64,000 bases of DNA, from positions 1,798,001 through 1,862,000 of the forward strand of contig NZ_CP043504.1 of assembly GCF_008365275.1 (NCBI RefSeq). The letters run 5' to 3'. Positions 1 through 8,103 of the stretch are shown piece by piece. Made by a program: the position numbers and the translations under genes. The notes beneath the pieces were generated by a model that worked only from the letters and a program-made list of their open reading frames with translations, had not been told where the DNA came from and ran no database searches. Each line of letters begins with the position of its first letter. The stretch's first letter is position 1. This DNA comes from Protaetiibacter larvae. Its GTDB lineage: Bacteria > Actinomycetota > Actinomycetes > Actinomycetales > Microbacteriaceae.

Positions 1-184
1 CGGCGGTGACGACGGACCGCTGCGAGGCGTGTCCGACGATCACCGGCTTGCCGACGAGCTCGGGATGGTCGAGCAGCTCCACGGAGGCGTAGAACGCGTC
101 CATGTCGACGTGCATGATGTGCGCCGCGGGGTCGTCGACGGCCTCGGCGCTGATCTGCCGGCCCGAGCCGTCCTGCTTGCTCAC
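1..184 (-). CDS. dinB: DNA polymerase IV (DinB), N-terminal fragment cut by the window edge
   Basis: Y-family translesion polymerase, which bypasses lesions and can be mutagenic. Only about 61 N-terminal residues lie in the window. They contain the family hallmark [12 protein letters not shown], which carries the first metal-binding Asp of the palm and the steric-gate region, followed by [16 protein letters not shown]. The start is GTG at 184; an in-frame stop lies just upstream and no Shine-Dalgarno is seen. A CATGAT hexamer six bases before the GTG suggests a leaderless message. Y-family identity is certain; the choice of DinB over another Y-family member is the usual one for this motif. 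Confidence 0.9.
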   Translation of the reverse strand, partial: MSKQDGSGRQISAEAVDDPAAHIMHVDMDAFYASVELLDHPELVGKPVIVGHASQRSVVTA

Positions 185-190
185 GGCGCC

Positions 191-196
191 ATCATG
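191..196 (-). promoter_or_regulatory. putative leaderless -10 (CATGAT) of dinB
   Basis: Six bases separate the hexamer from the GTG start and there is no Shine-Dalgarno. Weak match (C in place of T at position 1). Confidence 0.3.
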
Positions 197-199
197 TCA

Positions 200-220
200 C
201 CCGCCGCCGACGGCGGCGGG
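200..220 (-). terminator. hairpin downstream of the GlsB-family gene
   Basis: Nine-base perfect stem (200-208 with 212-220) and a three-base loop, just past the stop of the gene ending at 237. All GC with no T tract, so termination is inferred. Confidence 0.45.
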
Positions 221-236
221 CCTCAGGCCGCTGTGC

Positions 237-503
237 TCAGGAGGCTGTGCGGTTCCTCGTCACGAGACCCCAGATGAGCAGCACGATGATCGCGCCCCCG
301 ATGGCGAGCAGCCAGGTCCAGAGGTTCCAGAAATCGTTGAGCGGTGCGTTGAACAGCAGCGAGCCGAGCCAGCCGCCGAGCACGGCGCCGACGATGCCGA
401 GCAAGAGGGTGGCGATCCACCCGCCGCCCTGACGTCCGGGCAGGATGAGCTTCGCGATCGCTCCGGCGATGAGCCCGAGCACGATCCAGCCGAGGAATCC
501 CAT
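237..503 (-). CDS. GlsB/YeaQ/YmgE family membrane protein
   Basis: Small (88 aa) integral membrane protein of the transglycosylase-associated / YeaQ-YmgE family, often linked to general stress; biochemical role unknown. Three hydrophobic segments are visible (about residues 4-20, 29-51 and 62-82). The glycine-rich pattern GWIVLGLIAGAIAKLILPG and LLGIVGAVLGGWLG is typical. The ATG at 503 is preceded by AAGGAG at good spacing, so this gene uses a conventional ribosome binding site. Monocistronic, with a GC hairpin downstream. Confidence 0.88.
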   Translation of the reverse strand: MGFLGWIVLGLIAGAIAKLILPGRQGGGWIATLLLGIVGAVLGGWLGSLLFNAPLNDFWNLWTWLLAIGGAIIVLLIWGLVTRNRTAS

Positions 504-596
504 GGTTTCTCCTTCTCGTCGTCCCCTCGTGGGGGGTGTTCGATCCCTCCAGCCAACGCGCCCGGCGCTCTGCGGGCAACCCCTGGCGAGATGGGG

Positions 597-602
597 CATT
601 CT
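597..602 (+). promoter_or_regulatory. putative leaderless -10 (CATTCT) of the GDSL hydrolase
   Basis: Hexamer six bases before the ATG at 609; no Shine-Dalgarno. Weak match to (T/C)ANNNT. Confidence 0.3.
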
Positions 603-608
603 GGTGAT

Positions 609-1406
609 ATGACGGCGCTTCATCCGTGGTCCCGCTATGTGGCGATCGGCGACTCGTTCACGGAGGGCATCGGCGACCCCGAGCCCCGCAGTGCGGGCGG
701 GCATCGCGGCTGGGCGGATCGGGTGGCGGAGGTGCTCACGCGGCGCACCGACGACTTCGCCTACGCGAACCTGGCCATCCGCGGACGACTCCTTCAGCAG
801 ATCCTCGACGAGCAGGTGGAGCCGGCGCTCGCCCTGCGCCCCGACCTCATCACGATCTCCGCGGGCGGCAACGACATCATCCGTCCCGGCACCGACCCGG
901 ATGATGTGGCCGAGCGGCTGGAGGGCGGCATCGCACGCCTGCGCCGGGACGACGCCACCGTCGTGCTCTTCAACGGCCCCGACATCGGCGGCACCCCGGT
1001 GCTGGGTCGCATCCGCGGCAAGGTCGCGATCTACAACGAGAATCTGCGCGCGATCGCGCAGCGGCACGACGCGATCATCGCCGACATGTGGGCGATGCGC
1101 GAGCTCGCGGACTCGCGGATGTGGGCGCCGGATCGGCTGCACTTCTCCCCCATCGGCCACCACACGATCGCGCGCATGGTGCTGGATGCGCTCGGTGTGG
1201 AGCACGATCTGGCGCCGTTCGAGCCGGAGCCGCTGCCGGCGGTGTCGTGGCGGCAGGCCCGCATCGACGACATCGTGTGGGCGCGCGAGTACTTCGGGCC
1301 GTGGATTCTGCGGAGGTTGCGCCACCAGTCCTCGGGCGACGGCATCCTTCCGAAGCGTCCGGTGCCGACGCCGCTCGCGGTGGGCGGCGCCGAGGACGTC
1401 GAGTAG
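609..1406 (+). CDS. SGNH/GDSL hydrolase family protein
   Basis: Serine esterase/lipase of the SGNH fold, 265 aa, probably cytoplasmic because no signal peptide is seen. Block I is AIGDSFTEGIGD with nucleophile Ser16; block III is ISAGGNDI; the C-terminal catalytic pair is in WAPDRLHFSPIGHHTIA (Asp and His). Substrate is not predictable. The start was set at the ATG directly ahead of block I. The frame is open further upstream, but that part is low-complexity and reads through the antisense of the neighbouring gene. Confidence 0.88.
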   Translation: MTALHPWSRYVAIGDSFTEGIGDPEPRSAGGHRGWADRVAEVLTRRTDDFAYANLAIRGRLLQQILDEQVEPALALRPDLITISAGGNDIIRPGTDPDDVAERLEGGIARLRRDDATVVLFNGPDIGGTPVLGRIRGKVAIYNENLRAIAQRHDAIIADMWAMRELADSRMWAPDRLHFSPIGHHTIARMVLDALGVEHDLAPFEPEPLPAVSWRQARIDDIVWAREYFGPWILRRLRHQSSGDGILPKRPVPTPLAVGGAEDVE

Positions 1407-1422
1407 CGCGGTCCGATCCGGG

Positions 1423-2658
1423 CTACTGCATCCCGAAGATGATGGCGGGATGCCCGAGCCGCCAGCCCGGGCCGGGGTCGTCGATCGTGCGTGAGAGCAC
1501 GAGCGGCACCGTCACCGTCTGCGCACCCGCCGTGTAGACGACCGAGCCGACCGTCGCACCCTTGTCGGCGAGGCGGAGAGGCTCGGTGGTGACGGCCGCC
1601 GTGACGGGGGTGTCGCCCCACACGACCACGGAGGCCGTGTCGGCGGCGATCGCCGAGGCGCTGTCGCCCCACGGGGTCGTGTAGTCGCCCAGCACCTCCC
1701 CCTTCGCCACGAGCGGCACCTCATGGAACCCGGCCTGCGCCTGCGCGATCATCTGCCGCACGTCGGCGTTGAGGCTGGGGTGGTCCGTGGCGCCGAGCAC
1801 GACGCCCACCAGCTGCACGGTCTGCTCCCCCACGGCGAGGTCGGCGGAGAACAGCAGGTTGGCGCCGAAGCTGTTGAGGGTGCCGGTCTTGATGCCGTCG
1901 ACCCCGCTGTCGCCGATGAGCTTGTTCGTGTTGCTGAGGGTGCCGAGGTCGTGCATCTCCATGCGGGAGGTGCCCACGATCTGCGCCACGACCGGGTTGG
2001 CGAGGGCGAGCTGCCCCAGGGTGATGAGGTCGGCGGCCGTCGCCCGGTTCGCGGGGTCGATGCCGGAGGGCTCGACCACGGTCACCCCGGTGAGGCCGTG
2101 GGCGTCGAGCCAGCCGCGCGCGGCGGCGAGGAAGGCGTCCGGGGAGCCGAACGCCCAGTTGGCGAGGCTCGCGGCGTAGTTGTTGGCGGAGTCGATGAGG
2201 GCGATCTCGAGCAGCTCGTGCTGGGTGAACCGCAGCCCCGAGCTGATGGGGGCGACTGAACCGTTGATCGAGATGAAGTGCCGGTAGAGGGCCACGTCGG
2301 CGGCGCCCATCGTGACCTCGGGGCCTTCGTCGCCGACGGCGAGCGGGTGCGCCTCGAGCACGGTGAGCGCGGTCACGATCTTGGTGATGGACGCCATGGG
2401 CAGCGCCTCGGTGGAGCCGGCTTGACCGAGCAGCCCGGGGAAGCCGGTGGCGGCGATCGCCGAGGCGCCGTATCCGGGCCAGTAGGGAGCGGCGGCGGCA
2501 GCCGGGGCGATGGTCGGGGTGTGGTCGACGGCGTCGTGCTCGACCACGGGGGCGAGCAGGGTGAGCGGCAGGTAGGCGATGCCCGCGAGCACCGCGAAGA
2601 GCCCCCCGAAGACGACGGTCCGGCGTCGGCGGTAGATCTGGCGTCGGGTGAGGGGCAC
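1423..2658 (-). CDS. serine-type D-Ala-D-Ala carboxypeptidase (peptidase S11, PBP5-like)
   Basis: Trims the terminal D-alanine of peptidoglycan pentapeptides outside the membrane. 411 aa. A basic N-terminus (RRQIYRRRRT) and a single hydrophobic anchor at about 14-36 target it to the membrane. The three penicillin-binding motifs are intact: SITK with nucleophile Ser90, SAN at 157-159 and KTG at 257-259. An alanine-rich linker follows the anchor, and a C-terminal beta-rich region follows the catalytic domain. The start is GTG at 2658 with AATAAT six bases upstream and no Shine-Dalgarno. Convergent with the upstream GDSL gene. Confidence 0.92.
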   Translation of the reverse strand: MPLTRRQIYRRRRTVVFGGLFAVLAGIAYLPLTLLAPVVEHDAVDHTPTIAPAAAAAPYWPGYGASAIAATGFPGLLGQAGSTEALPMASITKIVTALTVLEAHPLAVGDEGPEVTMGAADVALYRHFISINGSVAPISSGLRFTQHELLEIALIDSANNYAASLANWAFGSPDAFLAAARGWLDAHGLTGVTVVEPSGIDPANRATAADLITLGQLALANPVVAQIVGTSRMEMHDLGTLSNTNKLIGDSGVDGIKTGTLNSFGANLLFSADLAVGEQTVQLVGVVLGATDHPSLNADVRQMIAQAQAGFHEVPLVAKGEVLGDYTTPWGDSASAIAADTASVVVWGDTPVTAAVTTEPLRLADKGATVGSVVYTAGAQTVTVPLVLSRTIDDPGPGWRLGHPAIIFGMQ

Positions 2659-2733
2659 CGGAGCATTATTCCCTGCGGCGCCCGTGAGGACGCCGAGGCG
2701 CGGCGGCAGCCGCCACGGCCGGGGCGGGTGCGC

Positions 2734-4257
2734 TCAGGCGCGCCCGCCGTCGATGGAGCGGGCGACATCCTCCGGGTCCTCCGGAACGAGGACCGGGGTG
2801 GCCGCGTTGAGGCTCTCCCCGCGGAAGAACGGCCGGGATCCGGGGAATGCCGCCCACACGGCCGCGAGCACCACGCCCAGCAGCAGCGAGCCGACCCCGA
2901 GCACGAACACTCCGCCCACGCCGAGCAGCACGGTGTAGCCGTACTCGGGGTCGAACATGTCGATCGCCGACTTCACGAAGGCGAACGTCAGCAGCACCGC
3001 TCCCAGCAGGGGGAAGAGGAACTTGTAGAACACGTTGGAGGCGGAGCTGAACAGTTCGCGACGGAAGTACCAGACGCACGCGTAGCCGGTGACGGCGTAG
3101 TAGAACGCGATGGCGAGTCCGAGCGAGTAGATGGAGTCGGCGAGCAGGTTCTCGCTGATGAAGGTCATGCCCACGTAGTAGACGATCGCGACGACGCCCA
3201 TGATGAGCGTCGAGAACCCCGGGGTGCGGTACCGGGGGTGCACCATCCCGAAGCGGGCCGGAAGCGCCTTGTAGATCGCCATGGCGAGGGTGCCGCGCGC
3301 GGTCGGCAGCACCGTGGTCTGGGTGGACGAGACCGCCGAGATGAGCACGGCGAGCACGAGCAGCCACGCCCAGGGGCCGAAGAGGGCGTCCTTCACGACG
3401 AGGAACACGTCATCCTGGTCGGCGAGGGCGTCCGGTCCCGCGTACGCGATCGCGGCCACCGCGACGGCCACATAGGTGAACATGAGCACGAGGATCGACA
3501 GCAGCGCCGCCTGGCCCGGGATACGCTTGGGGTCCTTGGTCTCCTCGTTGAGGGCGAGGCAGGTGTCCCAGCCCCAGTAGATGAACAACGCGAGCAGCAC
3601 CGCCTCGGTGAAGCCGTCGAACGAGGTGAAGCCGAAGGGGTTGAACCATTCGATGCTCACCGCGGTGGCGTCCGGGGCATCGCCCAGGATGACGCTGCCG
3701 AAGGCGAACACCACGAACAGCACGAGCGCGAGGTACTGGACGCCGAGCAGCACGTTCTGCAGGCGCTCGCCGATCTCGAGGCCGCGGTAGCTGACGTAGA
3801 CCATCGCCGCGATGAAGACGACACCGGTGATCGTGACGACCACGGTGTTCTCGGAGAGCTCCTGCTGCCCGATGAGCAGCCAGAAGTAGATGCCGGCGAT
3901 CTGGGCGAGGTTGGCGAGCACGATGATCCCGGCCACCGCGACGCCCCAGCCGCCGAGCCATCCCACCCACGGGCCGAAGGCCTTGGTGGCCCAGGTGAAG
4001 GTGGTGCCGCAGTCGGGCACCGCGCGGTTGAGCTCGCGGTAGGCGAAGGCGATGAACAGCATGGGCACGAACGCCACGATGAAGGCGATGGGCGCCTGCA
4101 CCCCCACCGCGGTGATCACGAAGCCGAGAGTCGCGACGAGCGAGTAGACGGGGGCGGTGGAGGCCAGCCCCATGACGGTGGAGCCGATGAGCCCGAGCTG
4201 GCCGCGCGCCAGCCCCTTGCCGTCGGTGGATGCGGGGGCGGGTGACGACGCTGTCAT
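2734..4257 (-). CDS. APC family amino acid permease
   Basis: Secondary transporter of the amino acid-polyamine-organocation superfamily, 507 aa with about 12-14 predicted membrane helices. The first-helix signature GSTVMGLASTAPVYSL and the helix-6 region SIEWFNPFGF followed by LLALFIYWGWDTCLALNEET fit the family. Substrate is unassigned. No binding protein or enzyme gene adjoins it. The ATG at 4257 has TACCTT six bases upstream and no Shine-Dalgarno. Confidence 0.88.
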   Translation of the reverse strand: MTASSPAPASTDGKGLARGQLGLIGSTVMGLASTAPVYSLVATLGFVITAVGVQAPIAFIVAFVPMLFIAFAYRELNRAVPDCGTTFTWATKAFGPWVGWLGGWGVAVAGIIVLANLAQIAGIYFWLLIGQQELSENTVVVTITGVVFIAAMVYVSYRGLEIGERLQNVLLGVQYLALVLFVVFAFGSVILGDAPDATAVSIEWFNPFGFTSFDGFTEAVLLALFIYWGWDTCLALNEETKDPKRIPGQAALLSILVLMFTYVAVAVAAIAYAGPDALADQDDVFLVVKDALFGPWAWLLVLAVLISAVSSTQTTVLPTARGTLAMAIYKALPARFGMVHPRYRTPGFSTLIMGVVAIVYYVGMTFISENLLADSIYSLGLAIAFYYAVTGYACVWYFRRELFSSASNVFYKFLFPLLGAVLLTFAFVKSAIDMFDPEYGYTVLLGVGGVFVLGVGSLLLGVVLAAVWAAFPGSRPFFRGESLNAATPVLVPEDPEDVARSIDGGRA

Positions 4258-4263
4258 GTCGCG

Positions 4264-4269
4264 AAGGTA
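4264..4269 (-). promoter_or_regulatory. putative leaderless -10 (TACCTT) of the APC permease
   Basis: Full TANNNT match six bases before the ATG at 4257. Confidence 0.45.
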
Positions 4270-4290
4270 CTCCCGTGGCGCGCGGTGCGG

Positions 4291-5091
4291 CTAGATGCGC
4301 AGCGCCCAGAGGGCGACCGCGGAGGCGGCGGCCACGTTGAGGGAGTCGACGCCGTGCAGCATCGGGATGGTGACGACGCGGTCCGCGCTCGCGAGGGCGG
4401 CGCGGCTCAGGCCGTCGCCCTCGGTGCCGAAGACGAGCGCGACGCGCTCGGGCGGATCGGCGGCGTAGTCGTCGAGGGTCACGGCGGCGTCGTCGAGGGC
4501 GAGGGCGGCGATCTCGAAGCCTGCGGCATGCAGCTGCTCGGCCGCCTCCGGCCATTCCGGCAGGCGCGTCCACGGCACCTGAAGCACGGCGGCCATGCTC
4601 ACCCGCACCGAGCGGCGGTAGAGCGGATCGGCGCAGCGCGGGGTGACGAGCACGGCATCCGCTCCGAGTCCCGCGACGGCCCGGAAGATGGCCCCGACGT
4701 TGGTGTGGTCCACGATGTCCTCGAGCACCACGACGCGCCGGGCGCCGCGCAGCACCTCGGCCACGGGCGGCAGCTCCGGACGGTGCATGGAGGCGAGCGC
4801 GCCACGGTGCAGCACGAAGCCGGTGATGCGCTCCAGCAGCTCGGGGGGCGCCACGTAGACGGGCACGTCGACGTCGGCGAGCAGGGGCGCGAGGTCCGGG
4901 ATCCACTTCTCCTGCAGCAGCACCGACCGCGGTCGATGCCCCGCCTCGAGCGCACGCTGGATCACCTTCGTCGACTCGGCGATGTAGAGCCCGCCCTCAG
5001 GCTCCGAGAGCCGGCGGAGCACCACATCGGTGAGCCGGAGGTAGTCGGTGAGCCGGGGATCGGCGGGATCGTCGACCGGAACCAGCTGCAT
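4291..5091 (-). CDS. TrmH/SpoU family RNA 2'-O-methyltransferase
   Basis: SAM-dependent RNA ribose methyltransferase of the SPOUT class, 266 aa; the target (rRNA or tRNA) cannot be read from sequence. An N-terminal substrate-binding region (EPEGGLYIAESTKVIQRALE) precedes the knotted domain. Motif 1 is VDHTNVGAIFRAVAGLGADA, motif 2 is VALVFGTEGDGLS and motif 3 is IPMLHGVDSLNVAAASAVAL, carrying the conserved Asn and Glu residues. CAGAAT lies six bases before the ATG. Divergent from the sirtuin gene. Confidence 0.9.
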   Translation of the reverse strand: MQLVPVDDPADPRLTDYLRLTDVVLRRLSEPEGGLYIAESTKVIQRALEAGHRPRSVLLQEKWIPDLAPLLADVDVPVYVAPPELLERITGFVLHRGALASMHRPELPPVAEVLRGARRVVVLEDIVDHTNVGAIFRAVAGLGADAVLVTPRCADPLYRRSVRVSMAAVLQVPWTRLPEWPEAAEQLHAAGFEIAALALDDAAVTLDDYAADPPERVALVFGTEGDGLSRAALASADRVVTIPMLHGVDSLNVAAASAVALWALRI

Positions 5092-5097
5092 CCTGCG

Positions 5098-5103
5098 ATT
5101 CTG
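5098..5103 (-). promoter_or_regulatory. putative leaderless -10 (CAGAAT) of the TrmH gene
   Basis: Six bases before the ATG at 5091; one mismatch to TANNNT. Confidence 0.35.
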
Positions 5104-5139
5104 CCAGCACCGCGAAACATCCCCGAAAACTGCGGCCCC

Positions 5140-5145
5140 TAGGCT
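5140..5145 (+). promoter_or_regulatory. putative -10 (TAGGCT) of the sirtuin gene
   Basis: Followed about 14 bases later by an AAGGAGG ribosome binding site ahead of the ATG at 5167, so this transcript would have a short leader. Confidence 0.4.
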
Positions 5146-5166
5146 GGAGCCGCGGAAGGAGGACGG

Positions 5167-6024
5167 ATGTCGATCACGCTCCCCGCAGCCGGCGCTGCGA
5201 GCATCGCGCTCGAGCCCGCCCTCGATGCCGCCGAGCTGCTGCTGCGCGGCCGTCGGATCGCGGTGCTCACCGGCGCCGGAGTGTCCACCGACTCGGGCAT
5301 CCCCGACTACCGCGGCGAGGGCACCCCGGTGCGCCGCACACCGATGAACTTCTCGGCCTTCCTCGCCGACGAACGCTCACGCAAGCGGTATTGGGCGGGC
5401 AGCCACCTCGGCTGGAAGCACTTCTCGAGCGCCGGACCGAATGAGGGCCACCTCGCGATCGCGGCACTCGAGTCGACCGGCGCCGCGACCGGCGTCATCA
5501 CCCAGAACGTCGACGGGCTGCATGCCCGCGCCGGATCCCGCCGCGTCGTCGAGCTGCACGGTGCCATGCGCCGGGTCAGCTGCCTCACCTGCGGTCAGAC
5601 CTTCGCCCGCGCGGACATCGCCGAGCGGATGACGCGCGAGAACCCCTGGCTGGACGAGCCGGATGCGGGGCAGCTCGGTCCGGATGGCGACGTGCAGATC
5701 GAACGCGTCGACGCGATGGTCGTCCCCGACTGCACGGTGTGCGGCGGCCTGCTCAAGCCGGATGTGGTGTTCTTCGGCGAGTTCGTGCCCACCACGGTCT
5801 TCCAGGCGGCGCGCGCCATCCTCCGCGGATCCGATGCCCTCCTCGTGGCCGGTTCTTCGCTCGTGGTGAACTCGGGCATCCGGCTGCTCGACCAGGCGAA
5901 CAAGCGCCACCTGCCCGTCGTCATCATCAACCGGGGCGAGACCCGTGGGGACAAGCGGGCGAGCCTCAAGATCGAGGCCGGAACCTCGGAGGTGCTCGCG
6001 GGGCTCGCCGAACGGCTCGGCTAG
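5167..6024 (+). CDS. Sir2 family NAD-dependent protein deacylase
   Basis: Sirtuin, 285 aa, removing acyl groups from lysine with NAD as co-substrate. The NAD-binding GAGVSTDSGIPDYRG is near residues 37-51, with TQNVDGLH and the catalytic His in VVELHGAM further on. A structural zinc site is formed by CLTCG and CTVCG. The GVSTDSGIPDYR version of the motif resembles class II (SIRT4-like) sirtuins; class assignment is inferred. The SD AAGGAGG is well placed. The stop codon TAG doubles as the first half of a TAGTCT hexamer that may drive the next gene. Confidence 0.93.
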   Translation: MSITLPAAGAASIALEPALDAAELLLRGRRIAVLTGAGVSTDSGIPDYRGEGTPVRRTPMNFSAFLADERSRKRYWAGSHLGWKHFSSAGPNEGHLAIAALESTGAATGVITQNVDGLHARAGSRRVVELHGAMRRVSCLTCGQTFARADIAERMTRENPWLDEPDAGQLGPDGDVQIERVDAMVVPDCTVCGGLLKPDVVFFGEFVPTTVFQAARAILRGSDALLVAGSSLVVNSGIRLLDQANKRHLPVVIINRGETRGDKRASLKIEAGTSEVLAGLAERLG

Positions 6025-6027
6025 TCT
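6022..6027 (+). promoter_or_regulatory. putative -10 (TAGTCT) overlapping the sirtuin stop codon
   Basis: The TAG stop of the sirtuin is the first half of this hexamer. A 6-bp hairpin (6036-6041 with 6046-6051) lies in the following leader. Confidence 0.3.
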
Positions 6028-6070
6028 CGATCCTCGGGCGCTGCGGCGCCCAGGCACCTGCGGAGGATCG

Positions 6071-6700
6071 ATGACCGAGCTGTATCTCGTGCGCCACGGC
6101 GAGACCGACTGGAACCGCGCGCGGCGCATCCAGGGACGCACCGACATCCCCCTCAACGACACGGGACGTGAGCAGGCCCGCCAGGCGGCCGCACTGCTGG
6201 CGCGACGCCGCTGGGATGGGGTCTACTCGAGCCCGCTCAGCCGTGCGGCCGAGACGGCGCGCATCATCGCCGACGAGCTCGGCATCGACCAGGTGACCGA
6301 GGTGGATGCGCTCGTGGAGCGCGACTACGGCCTCGCCGAGGGTCTCGACTTCGACGAGATCGCCGCCCGCTGGAGCGGCGACACCCCGGTACCCGGTCAG
6401 GAGACCCGGGACGCTGTCGCGGAACGCATCGTGCCCGCCCTCATCGACATCGCGCATCGGCACCCCGGCGAGCGGCTGCTCGTGGTGAGCCACGGCGGAT
6501 CGATCCGATCCGCCCTGCACGTGGCCGAGCCGGGTGTGCAGCACCCGCGTATCAGCAACGCCTCCGTGCACAGCTTCCGCGTGGAGGACGGCGCGCTGCG
6601 GCTCATCGCCTTCGACGACCCGCTCGAGGAGGAGTCGCAGCAGCTGCCCGACTGCGAGGACCTCGAGGAGCAGAACGCCGTGGAGGCGCGGGCGCTCTAA
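6071..6700 (+). CDS. histidine phosphatase family protein
   Basis: Phosphoglycerate-mutase-like phosphatase, 209 aa, with a phospho-histidine intermediate. The RHGET motif with the catalytic His is at residues 8-12, followed by arginine-rich phosphate contacts (RARRIQGRTDIPLN), the acid/base Glu region (ERDYGLAEG) and the second His in VVSHGGSIRS. Substrate unknown; it could be a small phosphosugar phosphatase. Start chosen at the ATG preceded by CGGAGG. Its stop overlaps the convergent HNH gene stop by four bases, leaving no room for a terminator. Confidence 0.9.
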   Translation: MTELYLVRHGETDWNRARRIQGRTDIPLNDTGREQARQAAALLARRRWDGVYSSPLSRAAETARIIADELGIDQVTEVDALVERDYGLAEGLDFDEIAARWSGDTPVPGQETRDAVAERIVPALIDIAHRHPGERLLVVSHGGSIRSALHVAEPGVQHPRISNASVHSFRVEDGALRLIAFDDPLEEESQQLPDCEDLEEQNAVEARAL

Positions 6701-7890
6701 CGATCAGGATCAGCGGCCCACTCGGGCTCGGTGGTGTACTCGCGGCCCAGGAAGCTCGTCCATCGCAGTCGCCCGCCGGCTTCCTGCCTCACGCTCCATC
6801 CGCCGTGGTGTTTGAGCGTGTGATGCCCGCGGGAGAGGTGGGCGAGGTTGTCGTGGTCGGTCGCACCGCCGTCATCCCAGGCTCGCGTGTGGTCGATGTC
6901 GGAATGGCGGGTGCTGATGGTGCATCCCGGGAAGCGGCATGATCCGTCGCGGATGCGCAACCAGATGCGGAGTGGTGTCGGGATCTGGTAGCGGGTGCGT
7001 CCGAGGGAGAGGGCGACCCCGGTCTCGGGGTGGGTGAGCAGCCGATACAGGCCCTTCGCTTCCGCGGTGATCCGTCGGGCAGTCGCAGCGTCGATGGGGC
7101 CGATGCCGTCGAGGGTCGCGGGCTCGTCCCTGCCGAGCAGGGTGAGCGCGGGAACGGTCACGAGCACCGTGGGCACGATGCCGTGGAAGGCTCCCTTCCC
7201 GCGGTCGCGGCCGAGCAACGCGTCGGTGAGGATGTCGACCCGCACCTGGGTCAGGGGGCGCGGGTCACCGTCCGCGACCGTTCGGTGGGCGGCGTCGGTG
7301 AGACGCTCGAAGATCGCCTCCGCGTCCACCGCTCCCAGGTACGCGGTCAGATACGCCATGCCGTCCGGTGCGGGCTCGAGGGTCACGGTCCGGGTGTCGT
7401 GCGCGGCCTTCACCCGCTCGATCATGGTCGACGGATCCCGCCGCTCCCGCAGCCTCCGCACCGTGCGGGCGAACCGGGACGCCGTCTGGGTGCCTGCGGA
7501 GCCGAGCGCCACCCGTTCGACGGCAGCCATGTCGGCCGCACTCAGCCCGGACAGCTCCCCCACGAGCAGCTGCGCATGCCGATACGAGAACAACCCCTGC
7601 CCGAGAGCGGCCAGTGTCGCCGGCAGCTGCTCGACGAGCACCCGGGCCTCCCCCATCAACCGCTCCGCGGTACGCTCCGGCACCCGCAGCGCGCACGCCA
7701 ACTCCGCCCGAGCGGCGCGCTCCAGGAACCGGCCCGACTCCGGCGGATACGCGACGGCGAACACCTCCTCGAACTCGCGGATCGCCTCCGTGCGGGAGGC
7801 CGTCAGCGCATCGATCTGCGCCTGGATCGCGACCACCCGCTCGAGGGCCGCGTCGGCCCTCGAGACCGGATCCGGCTGCGTGTTCTCCAT
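6697..7890 (-). CDS. DUF222 / HNH endonuclease domain protein (13E12 repeat type)
   Basis: 397 aa. The N-terminal two thirds is a helical DUF222 region; the C-terminus is an HNH nuclease: CRFPGC, then SDIDHTRAWDDGG, NLAHLSRGHHTLKHHGGW. The paired His residues and the Asn of the HNH fold are all present, so catalysis looks possible. This family, called 13E12 repeat in mycobacteria, is multicopy in many actinobacteria; its function is unknown and it may be a selfish or domesticated nuclease. Its tail overlaps the stop of the phosphatase gene. No inverted repeats or target duplication are evident at its ends. Confidence 0.85.
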   Translation of the reverse strand: MENTQPDPVSRADAALERVVAIQAQIDALTASRTEAIREFEEVFAVAYPPESGRFLERAARAELACALRVPERTAERLMGEARVLVEQLPATLAALGQGLFSYRHAQLLVGELSGLSAADMAAVERVALGSAGTQTASRFARTVRRLRERRDPSTMIERVKAAHDTRTVTLEPAPDGMAYLTAYLGAVDAEAIFERLTDAAHRTVADGDPRPLTQVRVDILTDALLGRDRGKGAFHGIVPTVLVTVPALTLLGRDEPATLDGIGPIDAATARRITAEAKGLYRLLTHPETGVALSLGRTRYQIPTPLRIWLRIRDGSCRFPGCTISTRHSDIDHTRAWDDGGATDHDNLAHLSRGHHTLKHHGGWSVRQEAGGRLRWTSFLGREYTTEPEWAADPDR

Positions 7891-8016
7891 GGTTCAACAC
7901 CATCGGGGACCACCGACAAATGGGCACCTGAGCGGGGGTTTGTCCCCAGCGTGGCGGGGGTAACCACGGCATCGTTACCGAAACGTGATCTGGGGTGCGG
8001 TGATCTCGATACACCG

Positions 8017-8074
8017 CCTGCGGCGGCACTCGATCAACGGATGTCGTGTGCCTGCGGCGGCACTCGATCAACGG
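8017..8074. repeat. two direct copies of a 24-base repeat
   Basis: Copies at 8017-8040 and 8051-8074 are identical (CCTGCGGCGGCACTCG followed by ATCAACGG), 34 bases apart start to start. The first is preceded by TGATCTCGATACACCG. They lie in the 213-base gap between the HNH gene and the glycosyltransferase gene, which otherwise shows nothing recognisable. Similar dispersed repeats ending in CTCGATCAACGG occur in Microbacteriaceae (recalled, not searched). Confidence 0.75.
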
Positions 8075-8103
8075 GAGTAGCGCGGGCACGAGCCGCTGTT
8101 CGC

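Noticed and set aside
6036-6051. Terminator between the sirtuin and phosphatase genes
   Set aside because: Six-bp stem without a T run, inside the likely leader of the phosphatase gene; too weak to call.
8017-8074. Minimal CRISPR array
   Set aside because: Only two copies with a 10-base gap, too short for a spacer, and no cas genes.
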